A stretch of DNA of 6,854 nucleotides from Lactobacillus sp. UBA5804 (GCA_002418055.1 DIDI01000030.1:1-6854); one strand, 5' to 3'; counted from the first letter of the stretch, positions 1-6,518 are shown. Notes: generated by a model from the letters alone, not told the origin. Program-made: numbers and translations.

Positions 1-47
1 ATACACTATGTGCTTCGTCGGCAGCGTCAGGTGTGTATAAGAGACCG
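1..47 (+). other. Untrimmed Illumina Nextera adapter (synthetic, not genomic)
   Basis: Bases 2-6 (TACAC) match the 3' end of the P5 primer, 7-14 (TATGTGCT) sit where the 8-base i5 index belongs, 15-28 are an exact TCGTCGGCAGCGTC read-1 overhang, and 29-47 match the 19-base Tn5 mosaic end AGATGTGTATAAGAGACAG at 17 of 19 positions (differences at 31, A to G, and 46, A to C). The order and spacing are exactly those of a Nextera library molecule, so this is library DNA left at a contig end. In the alaS frame it encodes LRRQRQVCIRDR, close to the known adapter peptide LRRQRQMCIRDR. It must be excluded from any gene model. Confidence 0.97.
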
Positions 48-48
48 A

Positions 49-2607
49 TCTCAGAGTTTAATTCCAGCGGATGATCCTACTTTATTGTGGATTAATTCCG
101 GTGTGGCGACGATGAAAAAATACTTTGATGGCTCAGTAGTACCAAAGAACCACCGGATTACCAGCTCACAAAAATCCATTCGGACGAATGATATTGAAAA
201 TGTGGGCAAAACGGCTCGGCACCAGACTTTCTTTGAAATGCTCGGGAACTTCTCCGTAGGTGATTATTTTAAAGAGGAAGCTATTAACTGGGCTTGGGAG
301 TTTTTGACGAGCGCTAAATGGTTAGCTTTACCTAAAGAAAATCTGTATTGTACCGTCTACCCGAAGGATCCAGATGCACGTAAATTTTGGATAGCTGCCG
401 GGATGCCGGAAGACCATATTGTCAAGCTTGAGGATAACTTCTGGGATATTGGTGAAGGTCCATGTGGTCCGGATTCTGAAATTTTTTATGATCGTGGCCC
501 CGAAAACAATGATGTGGCTGAAGATGATCCCGAAAACTTCCCTGGTGGTGAAAATGCACGTTATTTGGAAATTTGGAATATCGTCTTTTCACAATATAAC
601 CACTTACCAAGTGGTAAGCGTGTCGATCAACCACATAAGAATATTGATACTGGGATGGGGCTAGAGCGGGTCTTGTCGATTCTGCAAGATGCACCAACTA
701 ACTTTGAAACCGACTTATTTTTGCCGATCATTCACGCAACTGAACGCTTATCAGCCGGCAAAAAATACAACCAGGTGGCTGCGGATACGGTTGCTTTCAA
801 GATTATTGCCGACCATGTCCGGGCTGTTTCCTTTGCGATTGGGGATGGTGCTTTGCCTTCTAATTCCGGTCGTGGATACGTTTTGCGGCGGTTAATTCGC
901 CGGGCTGATTTAAATGGGAAACGCTTAGGGATTAACGGTGCGTTCTTGTATCAACTGGTACCAATCGTGGGTCAAATTATGGCTTCACATTATCCTGAAG
1001 TGCAAGATCAAGCTAGCTTCATTGCCAAGGTTATTCGCAATGAGGAAGAACGTTTCCAAGTGACGCTTGAATCTGGATTAAGCTTGCTAGATGATTTAAT
1101 TAGCAAAGCACAGGCTTCAAATGATAAGGTTATTTCTGGAAAAGCGGCCTTCAAATTATTTGATACCTATGGCTTTCCTTATGAATTGACGGTTGAATCA
1201 GCTGAAGATGCTGGCTTGAAAGTCGATAAGACTGGTTTTGACGCTGAAATGTCAGCCCAAAAAGAGCGTGCACGTCAAGCTCGTGGAAATTTGCAATCCA
1301 TGGGGGCACAAGATGTGACCCTCATGAATTTGAAAGATAAGAGTCAATTCGAATACGGTACTGAAGCTGACCAGGCCAAGCTAATTGATATTCTAGTTGA
1401 TGATAAATTGGTTGCAAAAGCTGATGGTGAGACAGCAACTTTAGTCTTTGATAAGACCCCATTTTATGCTGAACGTGGTGGTCAAGTGGCTGATCATGGA
1501 CGGATTTATAATGCCGAGCATGAACTGGTTGCTAGGGTGACGGATGTCCAGCATGCACCAAATGATCAAAATTTGCACTTTGTGGATTTAATTTTGCCAG
1601 TAGAACAAGGGCAAACTTATACCCTTGAAGTTGATCATGAACGCCGTGCGGGCTTGCGTCATAGCCACTCGGCGACTCACTTGTTACATGCAGCATTGCG
1701 TGAGGTGCTAGGTGCCCATACCCATCAAGCTGGTTCGTTAGTTGAACCTGACTACCTTCGTTTTGACTTTACGGCACTTGATCCGATGACGCCCCGCGAA
1801 ATTACAACTGTGGAGCGCTTGGTCAATGAAAAGATCTGGGCTGGCATTGCCGTTAAAACGACGGTTACCGATGCTGAACATGGCAAAGCCATGGGCGCTT
1901 TAGCCCTCTTTGATGGGAAGTATGCCGATCAAGTTCGGGTCGTACAAATGGGTGACTTTTCAAGTGAATTCTGTGGTGGTACCCATGTTGATAATACGGC
2001 TCAAATTGGTATTTTTAAGATTACGTCGGAATTTGCGATTGGGGCTGGTATGCGCCGAATTGAAGCGGTCACCTCACGCAAGGCCTATGACTTTTTGGCT
2101 AAGCAAGCTGATTTAGTCGGTGAAGTTCAAGAACTGGTAAAAGCCACCAAGCCTGAACTCATTACGGAAAAATTAGCAAGTATGGAGAGTCAATTGCATG
2201 ATAGCCAAAAGCAAGTAGCCGAATTGCAATTGACCATTAATCAGCAAAAGGCTACCAGCCTATTTGATCAGCAGCAGACAGTTGGTGATTTATCAGTCAT
2301 TGCCACGATTGCGGATGTGGCTTCAATTACTGACTTGCGAGAATTGGCAGATACTTGGAAGCAGGGCGCTAAGTCAGATGTGCTAGTATTGGCTGCTAAA
2401 CATGCGGGTAAGGCTAATATGATTATTGCCTTAGGCGATAAAGCACTCAAACAAGGACTCAAAGCCGGCGACTTAATTAAGATTGCAGCTCCTGTCTTTG
2501 GTGGCGGCGGCGGCGGCCGTCCTAATCTGGCGCAGGCTGGTGGATCAAATCCAGCTGGCTTAGCAGACGCCATTAAAGCAGTGCTAGCCGCCATCGCCCA
2601 AAATTAA
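49..2607 (+). CDS. alaS: Alanine--tRNA ligase (AlaRS), 5'-truncated
   Basis: Cytoplasmic class II synthetase that charges tRNA-Ala with alanine using ATP and hydrolyses mischarged Ser- and Gly-tRNA-Ala. Visible in order: the catalytic core with DDPTLLWINSG (about 73-105), the motif 2 region TARHQTFFEMLGNFS (about 211-255) and motif 3 GMGLERV (652-672). The editing domain follows, with zinc ligands His (1666-1668) and His (1678-1680) in HSATH, and Cys (1972-1974) and His (1984-1986) in CGGTH. The C-Ala/DHHA1 domain comes last, with six glycines then RPNLAQAGG (from 2500). The 102-residue gap between the first His and the Cys equals that of E. coli AlaRS (564 to 666). About 852 native codons remain against a family length near 880, so some 26 N-terminal residues and the true start are missing. 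The open frame back to GTG at 10 is adapter and is not a start. Promoter and any T-box lie outside the window. No terminator follows the stop. Confidence 0.97.
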   Translation, partial: SQSLIPADDPTLLWINSGVATMKKYFDGSVVPKNHRITSSQKSIRTNDIENVGKTARHQTFFEMLGNFSVGDYFKEEAINWAWEFLTSAKWLALPKENLYCTVYPKDPDARKFWIAAGMPEDHIVKLEDNFWDIGEGPCGPDSEIFYDRGPENNDVAEDDPENFPGGENARYLEIWNIVFSQYNHLPSGKRVDQPHKNIDTGMGLERVLSILQDAPTNFETDLFLPIIHATERLSAGKKYNQVAADTVAFKIIADHVRAVSFAIGDGALPSNSGRGYVLRRLIRRADLNGKRLGINGAFLYQLVPIVGQIMASHYPEVQDQASFIAKVIRNEEERFQVTLESGLSLLDDLISKAQASNDKVISGKAAFKLFDTYGFPYELTVESAEDAGLKVDKTGFDAEMSAQKERARQARGNLQSMGAQDVTLMNLKDKSQFEYGTEADQAKLIDILVDDKLVAKADGETATLVFDKTPFYAERGGQVADHGRIYNAEHELVARVTDVQHAPNDQNLHFVDLILPVEQGQTYTLEVDHERRAGLRHSHSATHLLHAALREVLGAHTHQAGSLVEPDYLRFDFTALDPMTPREITTVERLVNEKIWAGIAVKTTVTDAEHGKAMGALALFDGKYADQVRVVQMGDFSSEFCGGTHVDNTAQIGIFKITSEFAIGAGMRRIEAVTSRKAYDFLAKQADLVGEVQELVKATKPELITEKLASMESQLHDSQKQVAELQLTINQQKATSLFDQQQTVGDLSVIATIADVASITDLRELADTWKQGAKSDVLVLAAKHAGKANMIIALGDKALKQGLKAGDLIKIAAPVFGGGGGGRPNLAQAGGSNPAGLADAIKAVLAAIAQN

Positions 2608-2611
2608 TTGA

Positions 2612-2640
2612 TTGAGTTTCCTTAACTTTTCAAGTAAAAT
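2612..2640 (+). promoter_or_regulatory. Candidate sigma-A promoter upstream of ireB
   Basis: TTGAGT (2612-2617, 4 of 6 to TTGACA) and TAAAAT (2635-2640, 5 of 6 to TATAAT) are separated by 17 bases in the 52-base gap between alaS and ireB. The predicted transcript start, near 2647, would fall at the edge of the ireB Shine-Dalgarno, leaving an unusually short leader of about 13 bases. The AT-rich gap could produce this match by chance, and read-through from alaS is the alternative because no terminator lies between them. Confidence 0.35.
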
Positions 2641-2646
2641 TGTGAC

Positions 2647-2652
2647 AGGAGG
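2647..2652 (+). promoter_or_regulatory. Ribosome binding site of ireB
   Basis: A perfect AGGAGG lies seven bases before ATG at 2660. It fixes the start there and rules out the in-frame TTG at 2612, which would add 16 residues unlike the family and would overlap the candidate -35 element. Confidence 0.85.
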
Positions 2653-2659
2653 AACAAAG

Positions 2660-2917
2660 ATGAGTTCGCTAGATAAGACCATGCATTTTGACTTTAATCA
2701 AAATAAAGGCAAGAATGTTTATGACACGTTACAAGATGTCTACAGCGCCCTTGAAGAAAAGGGCTATAACCCGATTAACCAGATTGTTGGTTACCTACTT
2801 TCTGGCGATCCTGCATATATTCCACGTCATAATGATGCTCGTAATTTGATTTTGAAACATGAGCGTGATGAGATTATTGAAGAATTGGTCAAAAGTTATT
2901 TGGGTAAGAACAAATAA
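2660..2917 (+). CDS. ireB: IreB family regulatory phosphoprotein (UPF0297/YrzL)
   Basis: A small cytoplasmic protein of 85 residues, the usual family size (about 85-90). In Enterococcus faecalis, IreB is a substrate of the PASTA kinase IreK and lowers intrinsic cephalosporin resistance, linking cell-wall stress signalling to peptidoglycan precursor supply. The family signature GYNPINQIVGYLLSGDPAYI spans about residues 36-55 and is followed by a charged tail with RHNDARNLI and ERDEIIEELVKSYL. Thr7 in the N-terminal MSSLDKT matches the position of one Thr phosphorylated in the enterococcal protein; position 4 is Leu here, so only one of the two Thr positions I recall is kept. The start is set by AGGAGG at 2647. 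The stop TAA overlaps the ruvX ATG by one base (TAATG), which suggests coupled translation. The family call is firm; the regulatory role in this organism is inferred from the enterococcal work. Confidence 0.93.
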   Translation: MSSLDKTMHFDFNQNKGKNVYDTLQDVYSALEEKGYNPINQIVGYLLSGDPAYIPRHNDARNLILKHERDEIIEELVKSYLGKNK

Positions 2918-3351
2918 TGCGCTTGCTAGGGTTAGACGTAGGCTCTAAAACCATTGGGGTGGCGGTATCGGATGAGCTAGGTTACACGGCTCAGAAAGTG
3001 ACCACAATTCCAATTGATGAAGACCGCTTTAATTTTGGGATGCGCCCATTGAAGAAATTGGTGCGATCGTATCAAGCGGATGGTTTTGTTTTGGGCTTGC
3101 CTAAAAACATGGATGGCTCTGAAGGCCCTTCTGTGGCTAGAAGCAAAGCTTATGGTCAACGTTTAGTGGCTAAATTTGGGCTACCAGTTTCGTATGTGGA
3201 TGAGCGCTTAACCACGGTTGAGTCGCGTCGTATTCTCGTTGATGCTGGGGTTCATGACCGTAAAGAACGCAAGCAGGTCATCGATCAGATGGCCGCAATG
3301 TTGATTTTGCAAACCTATTTGGATTTGCAACGAAAGGACAATGATGGCTAA
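2917..3351 (+). CDS. ruvX: RuvX/YqgF family nuclease (pre-16S rRNA maturation, putative Holliday junction resolvase)
   Basis: A 144-residue RNase H-fold protein, the normal family length (about 140-150). The three acidic active-site residues are at the expected places: Asp7 in LGLDVGSKTIGVAVSD, Glu96 in YVDERLTT and Asp123 in KQVIDQMAA. The loop VLGLPKNMDGSEGP (58-71) is also typical. The family was first predicted to be a Holliday junction resolvase; work on E. coli YqgF showed a role in processing the 5' end of 16S rRNA, so a ribosome-maturation role is the better guess. The start codon overlaps the ireB stop as TAATG, and only a weak GGGT lies at 2902-2905, so initiation probably relies on ribosomes finishing ireB. 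The 3' end overlaps the DUF1292 gene by eight bases. ATG at 2917 gives the canonical N-terminus, so no other start is needed. Confidence 0.95.
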   Translation: MRLLGLDVGSKTIGVAVSDELGYTAQKVTTIPIDEDRFNFGMRPLKKLVRSYQADGFVLGLPKNMDGSEGPSVARSKAYGQRLVAKFGLPVSYVDERLTTVESRRILVDAGVHDRKERKQVIDQMAAMLILQTYLDLQRKDNDG

Positions 3352-3658
3352 TCAGTTTGATCACCCAGATGACGATAATCGTCAGTTAACGTTAGTTGAT
3401 GAACAAGGAAACGAAGAATTATTTGAAGTTTTATTCACTTTCCATTCTGATGACTATGACAAGTCATACGTCTTGCTCTACCCTGCAGCGGGTGAAGATA
3501 ATGATGAAGTGGAAGTACAAGCTTTTAGTTATGATGCTGACGAGAGCGGCGAGGTAACGAGTAGCGATTTGCATGAGATTGATTCTGATGAGGAATGGGA
3601 TATGGTGCAAGGGGTGTTAAATACCTTCATCGATGATGATCGCTTAAGTGGTGAATAA
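3344..3658 (+). CDS. yrzB: DUF1292 family protein (YrzB-like), function unknown
   Basis: A small, strongly acidic protein of 104 residues. The DUF1292 pattern is clear: an N-terminal LVDEQGNEELFEVLFTF strand region, then KSYVLLYPA, an acidic loop rich in D and E, and a C-terminal EEWDMVQGVLNTFIDDD segment. It has no signal peptide, membrane segment or recognisable catalytic motif, and the family function is unknown. The gene closes the ireB-ruvX-yrzB cluster, an order shared widely among Bacilli. Two adjacent ATGs exist, at 3341 and 3344. I chose 3344 because AAAGGA (3333-3338) is then five bases away rather than two; the alternative adds one Met. It starts inside ruvX, in another frame, so translation is probably coupled. 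An intrinsic terminator follows two bases after the stop. Confidence 0.9.
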   Translation: MANQFDHPDDDNRQLTLVDEQGNEELFEVLFTFHSDDYDKSYVLLYPAAGEDNDEVEVQAFSYDADESGEVTSSDLHEIDSDEEWDMVQGVLNTFIDDDRLSGE

Positions 3659-3660
3659 AC

Positions 3661-3687
3661 AAAGGACTGGCACTGCCGGTCCTTTTT
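3661..3687 (+). terminator. Intrinsic terminator after the ireB-ruvX-yrzB cluster
   Basis: Arms AAAGGACTGG (3661-3670) and CCGGTCCTTT (3676-3685) pair over ten positions with one T-G wobble and a five-base loop (CACTG). A run of five T (3683-3687) follows the GC-rich part of the stem. This is a classic Rho-independent terminator placed directly behind the yrzB stop codon. Its T-tract ends 20 bases before the mutS2 start codon, so it could also act as an attenuator of mutS2. Confidence 0.88.
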
Positions 3688-3707
3688 GTTAGGGATAGTT
3701 TTAAAAA

Positions 3708-6050
3708 ATGAATGACAAAATATTAATCACGTTGGAATTCGGACAGATTTGTGAGCGGCTGAAAATGTTAGCCATTACCGATCCGGCTAAACAGCGTGCA
3801 GTAGAATTGCAGCCAAGTACCGACCCGGTCGTAGTGGCGGACCAATTACAACAAACTTTAGCAGTGGTTAATTTGATGCGGTTGCGTGGCAGGTTGCCTC
3901 TGACCAACTTTGCCGATGTACGCCCTAGTACGAAACGACTGGCAATTGAAGCTAACTTAAACACCACTGAGCTTGGCAATTTACGCTTAGTGTTAGAGTT
4001 AGCCACCGATGTAAATGGCTTTGTGACGCGTGCGAGTGAAGCAGAAGTTGATTTAGCGTCAATTCAGACAATTTTGACGCAATTAACTGTTCCGACCAAG
4101 TTATATCAAGCTCTGAAACATGCCATTGAATTTGATGGCACAGTTTTAGATACTGCTTCTGAACGGTTGGCCCGTTTGCGTCATGATTTGGCAAGTAATG
4201 AACTTGACATTAAGGCACGAATGGCGGCTTACGCTCGCACTAGTAGTAAATATTTGTCGGAAGCAATTGTGACAATCCGGGATGGCCGGTATGTTGTTCC
4301 GGTCAAGCAGGAATATAAAGCTAAATTCGGTGGGGTAGTCCACGATCAGAGTGCGAGTGGCCAGACGCTCTTTATTGAGCCGGCGGCTGTTTTGGAACTT
4401 AACAATCGTCAGCAAAATTTGTTGGCAGAGGAAAAACAAGAAATTCAACGTATCTTGAAGCACCTCTCAGCGCTTGCCAAGCTTGAAATCACTCCGCTTA
4501 ATAATTTAGCTGACGGGTTAATTGCGCTAGACTTTCTACAAGCTAAAGCGCGCTTAGCTAAACAAATGCATGCAGTTGAACCCAAACTCACTACGGACCA
4601 ATCACTTGATTTGCGCAAAGCCCGTCATCCGCTGATTGATCCAGCACACGTCGTTAGCAATGATATCGTGCTAGGTCATGATTTCGATACGATGCTGATT
4701 ACTGGTCCTAATACCGGTGGTAAAACGCTCACTCTAAAAACTGTCGGCCTATTACAAATTATGGCACAAAGTGGCTTATTTATTCCCGCTGCAGAAGATA
4801 GTAAGGTGGGGGTATTTAGTAATATTTTTGCCGATATTGGTGATGAGCAATCCATTGAGCAATCACTTAGTACTTTTTCGTCACATATTAATGATATCGT
4901 GGCGATTATGAAGCAAGTTAACGCAACCACATTAGTCCTGATTGATGAAATTGGCGCTGGTACCGATCCAGAAGAAGGGGCTAGTTTAGCGATGGCGATT
5001 TTAGACTTTTTGCGGCAGCGCCAAGCTAAAATCTTGGTCACAACGCATTATCCAGAATTAAAACTTTACGGATATAACCGCGAGCGCACTACCAATGCCT
5101 CGATGGCTTTTGATTTAAAGACCTTATCACCTACGTATCGGTTACAGATTGGAATTCCGGGTCATAGTAACGCCTTTGCGATTGCTAGGCGGCTAGGGAT
5201 GCGAGAAGATGTTGTGAAAAAGGCTGAGGGGTTAGTAGACGATTCTAGCTCTGATATTAACACTATGATTAAGCGGTTGAACGAACAGACTAAACAGGCG
5301 ACGACGGCCCGAGAACATTTGCAAAGTAGTTTAGCTGTAGCTAGGCAGCTTGAAGATCAGCTCACTAAAGGGCTTGACTGGTATCGCCAACGTGTTCAAA
5401 AACAATTGGATTTTGCGCAAACACGTGCCAATGAAATTGTGGCTAAACGGCGTCAGCAAGCTGAAAAACTCATTAAACAGTTAGAAGCGATGCCAGCAGG
5501 CAAAGTCCGTGAAGATCAGCTGATTGCCACTAAGGGGCAATTCAACCAATTACAGCATGATGATTTAGCACATAACAAAATATTACAACGCGAAAAGCGG
5601 CGGCATCATGTTCAAGTGGGCGATCAGGTTAAAGTTTTATCTTACGGACAAGTGGGCACAGTTACCAAGCAGCTATCTGAGCATGAGTTTGAAGTTCAGT
5701 TAGGCATTCTCAAGATGCAAGCTAGTGACCGTGACTTAGAGAAGCTAACAGCTAAAAAGCATGCTAGCGCACCAGTGCGTGCTACGAGCGGCTTGCGCCG
5801 TAGTACCGTGCACAGCAAATTAGACTTGCGCGGACAGCGTTACGATGAAGCAATGACCAGTCTAGATCGCTACTTTGACAGTGTTCTTTTAGCTGGACTT
5901 GATAGTGTGGTTATCGTTCATGGTGGAGGAACAGGCGCCATCCGGAAGGGTGTCTGGTCTTATTTAAAACGAAATCGTCACGTGAAAGATTATCATTATG
6001 CACCTGCCAATGAAGGCGGGACCGGTGCTACTTTAGTGAGTTTGAAGTAG
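3708..6050 (+). CDS. mutS2: MutS2 ATPase with C-terminal Smr domain
   Basis: A 780-residue MutS2, the normal length (about 780-790). It lacks the MutS mismatch-recognition domain. Order of parts: core/lever region (1 to about 320); ABC ATPase with Walker A GPNTGGKT (333-340), STFSSH (388-393), Walker B LVLIDE ending at Glu414, and switch His447 in VTTHYPE; a long charged helical, probably coiled-coil region (about 501-635); a KOW-like segment beginning VGDQVKVLSYGQVGTV (about 637-685); and an Smr domain with LDLRG (705-709) and HGGGTG (738-743). Known family roles are suppression of homologous recombination by Smr endonuclease activity and, in Bacillus subtilis, splitting of collided ribosomes (RqcU). 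In-frame TAA at 3702 lies two codons upstream, so ATG 3708 is the first possible start. AGGGA (3691-3695) sits 12 bases away, a long spacing. No cvpA or zapA precedes it, though these often accompany mutS2 in Bacilli. Confidence 0.96.
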   Translation: MNDKILITLEFGQICERLKMLAITDPAKQRAVELQPSTDPVVVADQLQQTLAVVNLMRLRGRLPLTNFADVRPSTKRLAIEANLNTTELGNLRLVLELATDVNGFVTRASEAEVDLASIQTILTQLTVPTKLYQALKHAIEFDGTVLDTASERLARLRHDLASNELDIKARMAAYARTSSKYLSEAIVTIRDGRYVVPVKQEYKAKFGGVVHDQSASGQTLFIEPAAVLELNNRQQNLLAEEKQEIQRILKHLSALAKLEITPLNNLADGLIALDFLQAKARLAKQMHAVEPKLTTDQSLDLRKARHPLIDPAHVVSNDIVLGHDFDTMLITGPNTGGKTLTLKTVGLLQIMAQSGLFIPAAEDSKVGVFSNIFADIGDEQSIEQSLSTFSSHINDIVAIMKQVNATTLVLIDEIGAGTDPEEGASLAMAILDFLRQRQAKILVTTHYPELKLYGYNRERTTNASMAFDLKTLSPTYRLQIGIPGHSNAFAIARRLGMREDVVKKAEGLVDDSSSDINTMIKRLNEQTKQATTAREHLQSSLAVARQLEDQLTKGLDWYRQRVQKQLDFAQTRANEIVAKRRQQAEKLIKQLEAMPAGKVREDQLIATKGQFNQLQHDDLAHNKILQREKRRHHVQVGDQVKVLSYGQVGTVTKQLSEHEFEVQLGILKMQASDRDLEKLTAKKHASAPVRATSGLRRSTVHSKLDLRGQRYDEAMTSLDRYFDSVLLAGLDSVVIVHGGGTGAIRKGVWSYLKRNRHVKDYHYAPANEGGTGATLVSLK

Positions 6051-6062
6051 CAATTTTCAGAC

Positions 6063-6091
6063 TTGTAAAAAGTAAGTACAGCTGATATACT
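6063..6091 (+). promoter_or_regulatory. Sigma-A promoter of trxA with extended -10
   Basis: TTGTAA (6063-6068, 4 of 6 to consensus), a 17-base spacer and TATACT (6086-6091, 5 of 6), with TG at 6083-6084 forming the extended -10 (TGATATACT). Transcription would start near 6098, giving a leader of about 39 bases before the trxA ATG. No terminator is visible after mutS2, so trxA may also be reached by read-through. Confidence 0.72.
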
Positions 6092-6136
6092 GATTTTAGT
6101 TAATCACATGCTAATAAGTTGAAATGAGGTAGCCAA

Positions 6137-6448
6137 ATGGTTGATGTAATTACTGACCAAAGTTATGAAGAGGAGACGAAGTCAGGTGTTGTTTTAACTG
6201 ATTTTTGGGCAACTTGGTGTGGCCCTTGCAAGATGCAGTCACCCGTTTTAGACCAGCTGTCAGAAGAGCGACAAGACGTGCGCTTCACTAAGATGGATGT
6301 AGATGAGAATCAAAAGACTCCCAAAGATTTGGGGATTATGGCTATTCCGACACTTTTGATTAAGAAAGATGGTCAGATTGTCGACCGTTTAACGGGTTAT
6401 ACCCCTAAGGAAAAGTTGAATACCATTTTGGATCAATATACCGATTAG
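6137..6448 (+). CDS. trxA: Thioredoxin
   Basis: A 103-residue cytoplasmic thioredoxin of normal length. The redox motif WCGPC is at 27-31 (Cys28, Cys31) within LTDFWATWCGPCKMQSP, and the cis-proline is Pro71 in MAIPTLL, followed by the usual KDGQIVDRLTGYTPKEKL. The buried Asp in the LTDFWA strand (Asp22) is kept. It reduces disulfides in proteins such as ribonucleotide reductase and is itself reduced by thioredoxin reductase, which is not in this window. There is no signal peptide or lipobox, so it is not a secreted variant. The ATG is preceded by GAGGT (6126-6130) at six bases. It has its own promoter (6063-6091) and a terminator after the stop, so it can be a single-gene unit downstream of mutS2, a common pairing in lactobacilli and other Bacilli. 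Confidence 0.97.
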   Translation: MVDVITDQSYEEETKSGVVLTDFWATWCGPCKMQSPVLDQLSEERQDVRFTKMDVDENQKTPKDLGIMAIPTLLIKKDGQIVDRLTGYTPKEKLNTILDQYTD

Positions 6449-6462
6449 GGTATTTTAGACAC

Positions 6463-6518
6463 AAAAAAAGCGCTAAGCTAGTTGCACTAGGAAGTGAACT
6501 GAGCTAGGCGCCTTTTTT
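6463..6518. terminator. Bidirectional terminator between convergent trxA and mscL
   Basis: A long hairpin has outer arms at 6463-6479 and 6502-6518. A7 on the left pairs with T6 on the right, GCGC with GCGC, and AGCT with AGCT, with small mismatches. Inner pairs are AGTT/AACT and CACT/AGTG around an AGGA loop (about 6489-6492). The right T-run (6513-6518) serves trxA on the + strand, and the left A-run reads as a T-run for mscL on the - strand. The last bases of the right arm overlap the mscL stop codon (6517-6519). Confidence 0.9.

Noticed and set aside
29..47. A real Tn5/IS50-type transposon end
   Set aside because: The mosaic end is preceded directly by the synthetic Illumina read-1 overhang, an index-sized 8-mer and a P5 tail, with no transposase gene nearby. 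Library adapter explains all of it.
10..48. GTG at 10 as the alaS start
   Set aside because: Codons 10-48 translate the adapter. Homology to AlaRS begins at about SQSLIPADDP (49 onward), and the family has about 26 more native residues upstream.
603..618. Perfect inverted repeat CTTACCA-AG-TGGTAAG
   Set aside because: It lies inside the conserved alaS coding sequence with a two-base spacer and no nearby promoter, so it is probably a chance palindrome from codon content.
2501..2520. (GGC)5 microsatellite in alaS as a phase-variable tract
   Set aside because: The six-glycine stretch before RP is a normal feature of the AlaRS C-Ala domain in Firmicutes, and unit changes of three bases would not switch the gene off.
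2268..2594. 108-codon open frame on the - strand within alaS
   Set aside because: It lies wholly antisense to the conserved C-Ala domain. Its proline run is the reverse reading of the (GGC)5 glycine stretch, and nothing suggests independent coding.
2612..2659. TTG start giving a 101-residue IreB
   Set aside because: The 16 extra residues do not resemble the family, and the perfect AGGAGG lies inside this extension, ideally spaced for ATG 2660.
4146..4463. 105-codon open frame on the - strand within mutS2
   Set aside because: A shadow of the MutS2 core region with no family resemblance.
4676..5041. 121-codon open frame on the - strand within mutS2
   Set aside because: It is antisense to the ATPase core with Walker A and B. 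The composition is Ser/Ile-rich with no recognisable domain and no convincing ribosome site.
6108..6122. Four-codon mini-ORF (ATG CTA ATA AGT TGA) in the trxA leader
   Set aside because: There is no Shine-Dalgarno before it and no attenuation-type hairpin after it. Its length is within chance.
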